DNA from: Acidobacteriaceae bacterium
Lineage (GTDB): Bacteria > Acidobacteriota > Terriglobia > Terriglobales > Acidobacteriaceae
NCBI GenBank assembly: GCA_030838305.1
Contig: JAUTWY010000333.1
Coordinates: 1 to 15,205 of the forward strand
Length of the DNA: 15,205 bases
Direction: 5' to 3'
Position numbers and translations under genes: made by a program. The notes below the pieces were generated by a model. It saw only the letters and a list, made by a program, of their open reading frames with translations, was not told where the DNA came from and ran no database searches. Below are positions 14,431 to 15,205 of this stretch, in pieces. Within the stretch, counting starts at the first letter, position 1. The number at the start of each line of letters is the position of its first letter.

Positions 14431-15205
14431 TCAGCTCTTACGGAACTGCTTGCTCAAGGTGAGCGCCTGATGCTGGTAGGACGACCCTATGTTCGTGCCA
14501 TAAATCTTTTCGGGGCGGCATAAGAGCGGCATGTAGTTCAGGCGGCCGACGAGCTGCCCGTGCTCGATCAGGAATGGAACCTCGTGAGCTCGAACCTCGA
14601 GCACTGCGCGTGTCCCTTTAATATCGCTCGACCCATATCCGAAACCGGGATCGAAGAATCCGGCATAGTGAATCCGGAACTCCCCGTCCGAAGGATCGAA
14701 GGGAACCATTTCCGCAGCGAACTCCGGAGGAACCCGAACTCTTTCCCGGGAGGCAAGAATATAAAAATCGTCGGGCTCGAGAATCAGATTCTTAGTCGCG
14801 GTTTGATGTCGAACTTCCCAGAACTCTTCCGTCGGATAATAGTCGATGCGGTCCAATTCGATCGCCGGAGCATAGCGCTTAGCCTTGTAGGCAATGATCT
14901 CGCCTGCTTCTGCGCCTTCCAGATTGACTGTGATTCTCAAGCCGCGGTGAAGACGTGCTTTCACCGGGCTATCCTCGTCGTCCATGTAGACCAACGATTC
15001 CTCTTGATCCAATCCCTTGATGGTGCGGTCGCCGGCGACTGGACTCCCTTGTACAAACCGCAACTGGCTGAGCCTCATCCCGGCTCGAACGGCAACCGTA
15101 AATGTGCGCGAGACCACTTCCGCGTATAACTTGCCCTTGTATCCTGGTGGCACACGGTCGAACTCAGTGCCGTAGTCGGTGATCAGGCGGGTGAAAATAT
15201 CGAGG
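14431..15205 (-). CDS. Long-form 2'-deoxycytidine 5'-triphosphate deaminase (partial)
   Basis: The frame ends at TGA 14433-14431 and is open to the right edge, showing 257 residues; the true start lies outside. The visible part begins LDIFTRLITDYG, continues with RVPPGYKGKLYAEVV, and near the end contains IHYAGFFDPGFGYG, the dCTP deaminase/dUTPase-type signature, followed by AVLEVRAHEVPFLIEHGQLV. This fits the longer bacterial dCTP deaminase family (as I recall, about 350-400 residues), which makes dUTP for thymidylate synthesis. The GTG at 15153 is an internal codon, not the start, because family-like residues continue upstream. The spacing to engB is about 90 bp on the same strand, so the two could share a transcript. 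Confidence 0.85.
   Translation of the reverse strand, partial: LDIFTRLITDYGTEFDRVPPGYKGKLYAEVVSRTFTVAVRAGMRLSQLRFVQGSPVAGDRTIKGLDQEESLVYMDDEDSPVKARLHRGLRITVNLEGAEAGEIIAYKAKRYAPAIELDRIDYYPTEEFWEVRHQTATKNLILEPDDFYILASRERVRVPPEFAAEMVPFDPSDGEFRIHYAGFFDPGFGYGSSDIKGTRAVLEVRAHEVPFLIEHGQLVGRLNYMPLLCRPEKIYGTNIGSSYQHQALTLSKQFRKS

Overview
The window looks like a chromosomal stretch of a GC-rich acidobacterium (Terriglobales/Koribacter-like; inferred from the gene types, not proven). The hints are a DUF2844-DUF3443 pair, several proteins joining PilZ or GAF domains to unusual partners, an AmrS-type radical SAM enzyme, a large S9 peptidase, and short palindromic or heptameric intergenic repeats. I see no phage, transposase, integrase, CRISPR, tRNA or rRNA.

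Layout. 1-1429 (minus): a two-gene unit encoding a small exported DUF2844 protein and a DUF3443 lipoprotein with pepsin-like DTGSSG and DSGS motifs, cut by the left edge and overlapping by ATGA. 1631-3298 (plus): a PilZ-GAF-TM-Sel1 protein. 3472-7498 (plus): AmrS-like radical SAM enzyme, small lipoprotein, exported S9 prolyl oligopeptidase-type peptidase. 7499-7966: an intergenic repeat and the 3' remnant of a phospholipase D-like gene with an internal stop. 7977-10427 (minus): a GAF-TM-AMIN-Amidase_3 fusion, a cell-wall amidase with a cytoplasmic sensor-like domain. 10862-11710 (plus): PilZ plus RDD-like membrane domain. 11757-12434 (minus): degenerate receiver plus PilZ. 12555-13499 (minus): NAD-dependent sugar-nucleotide epimerase. 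13725-14339 (minus): EngB/YsxC GTPase. 14431-15205 (minus): long-form dCTP deaminase, 5' end beyond the right edge.

The main theme is envelope and second-messenger signalling. Three proteins in about 11 kb carry PilZ domains that share one C-terminal signature (WSx4Gx2GI/LKF or IRF, then a conserved Trp). Two proteins carry closely related GAF domains with three cysteines at identical spacing, once attached to Sel1 repeats and once to a peptidoglycan amidase. This suggests a shared sensory module coupled to envelope outputs. No diguanylate cyclase or EAL/HD-GYP protein is in view.

A CTGAGAA heptamer recurs in three gaps, and GC-rich palindromes occur in three others. The divergent gap between the amidase and the PilZ-RDD gene holds a direct repeat of 21-bp period, a perfect 12-bp palindrome and a possible promoter.
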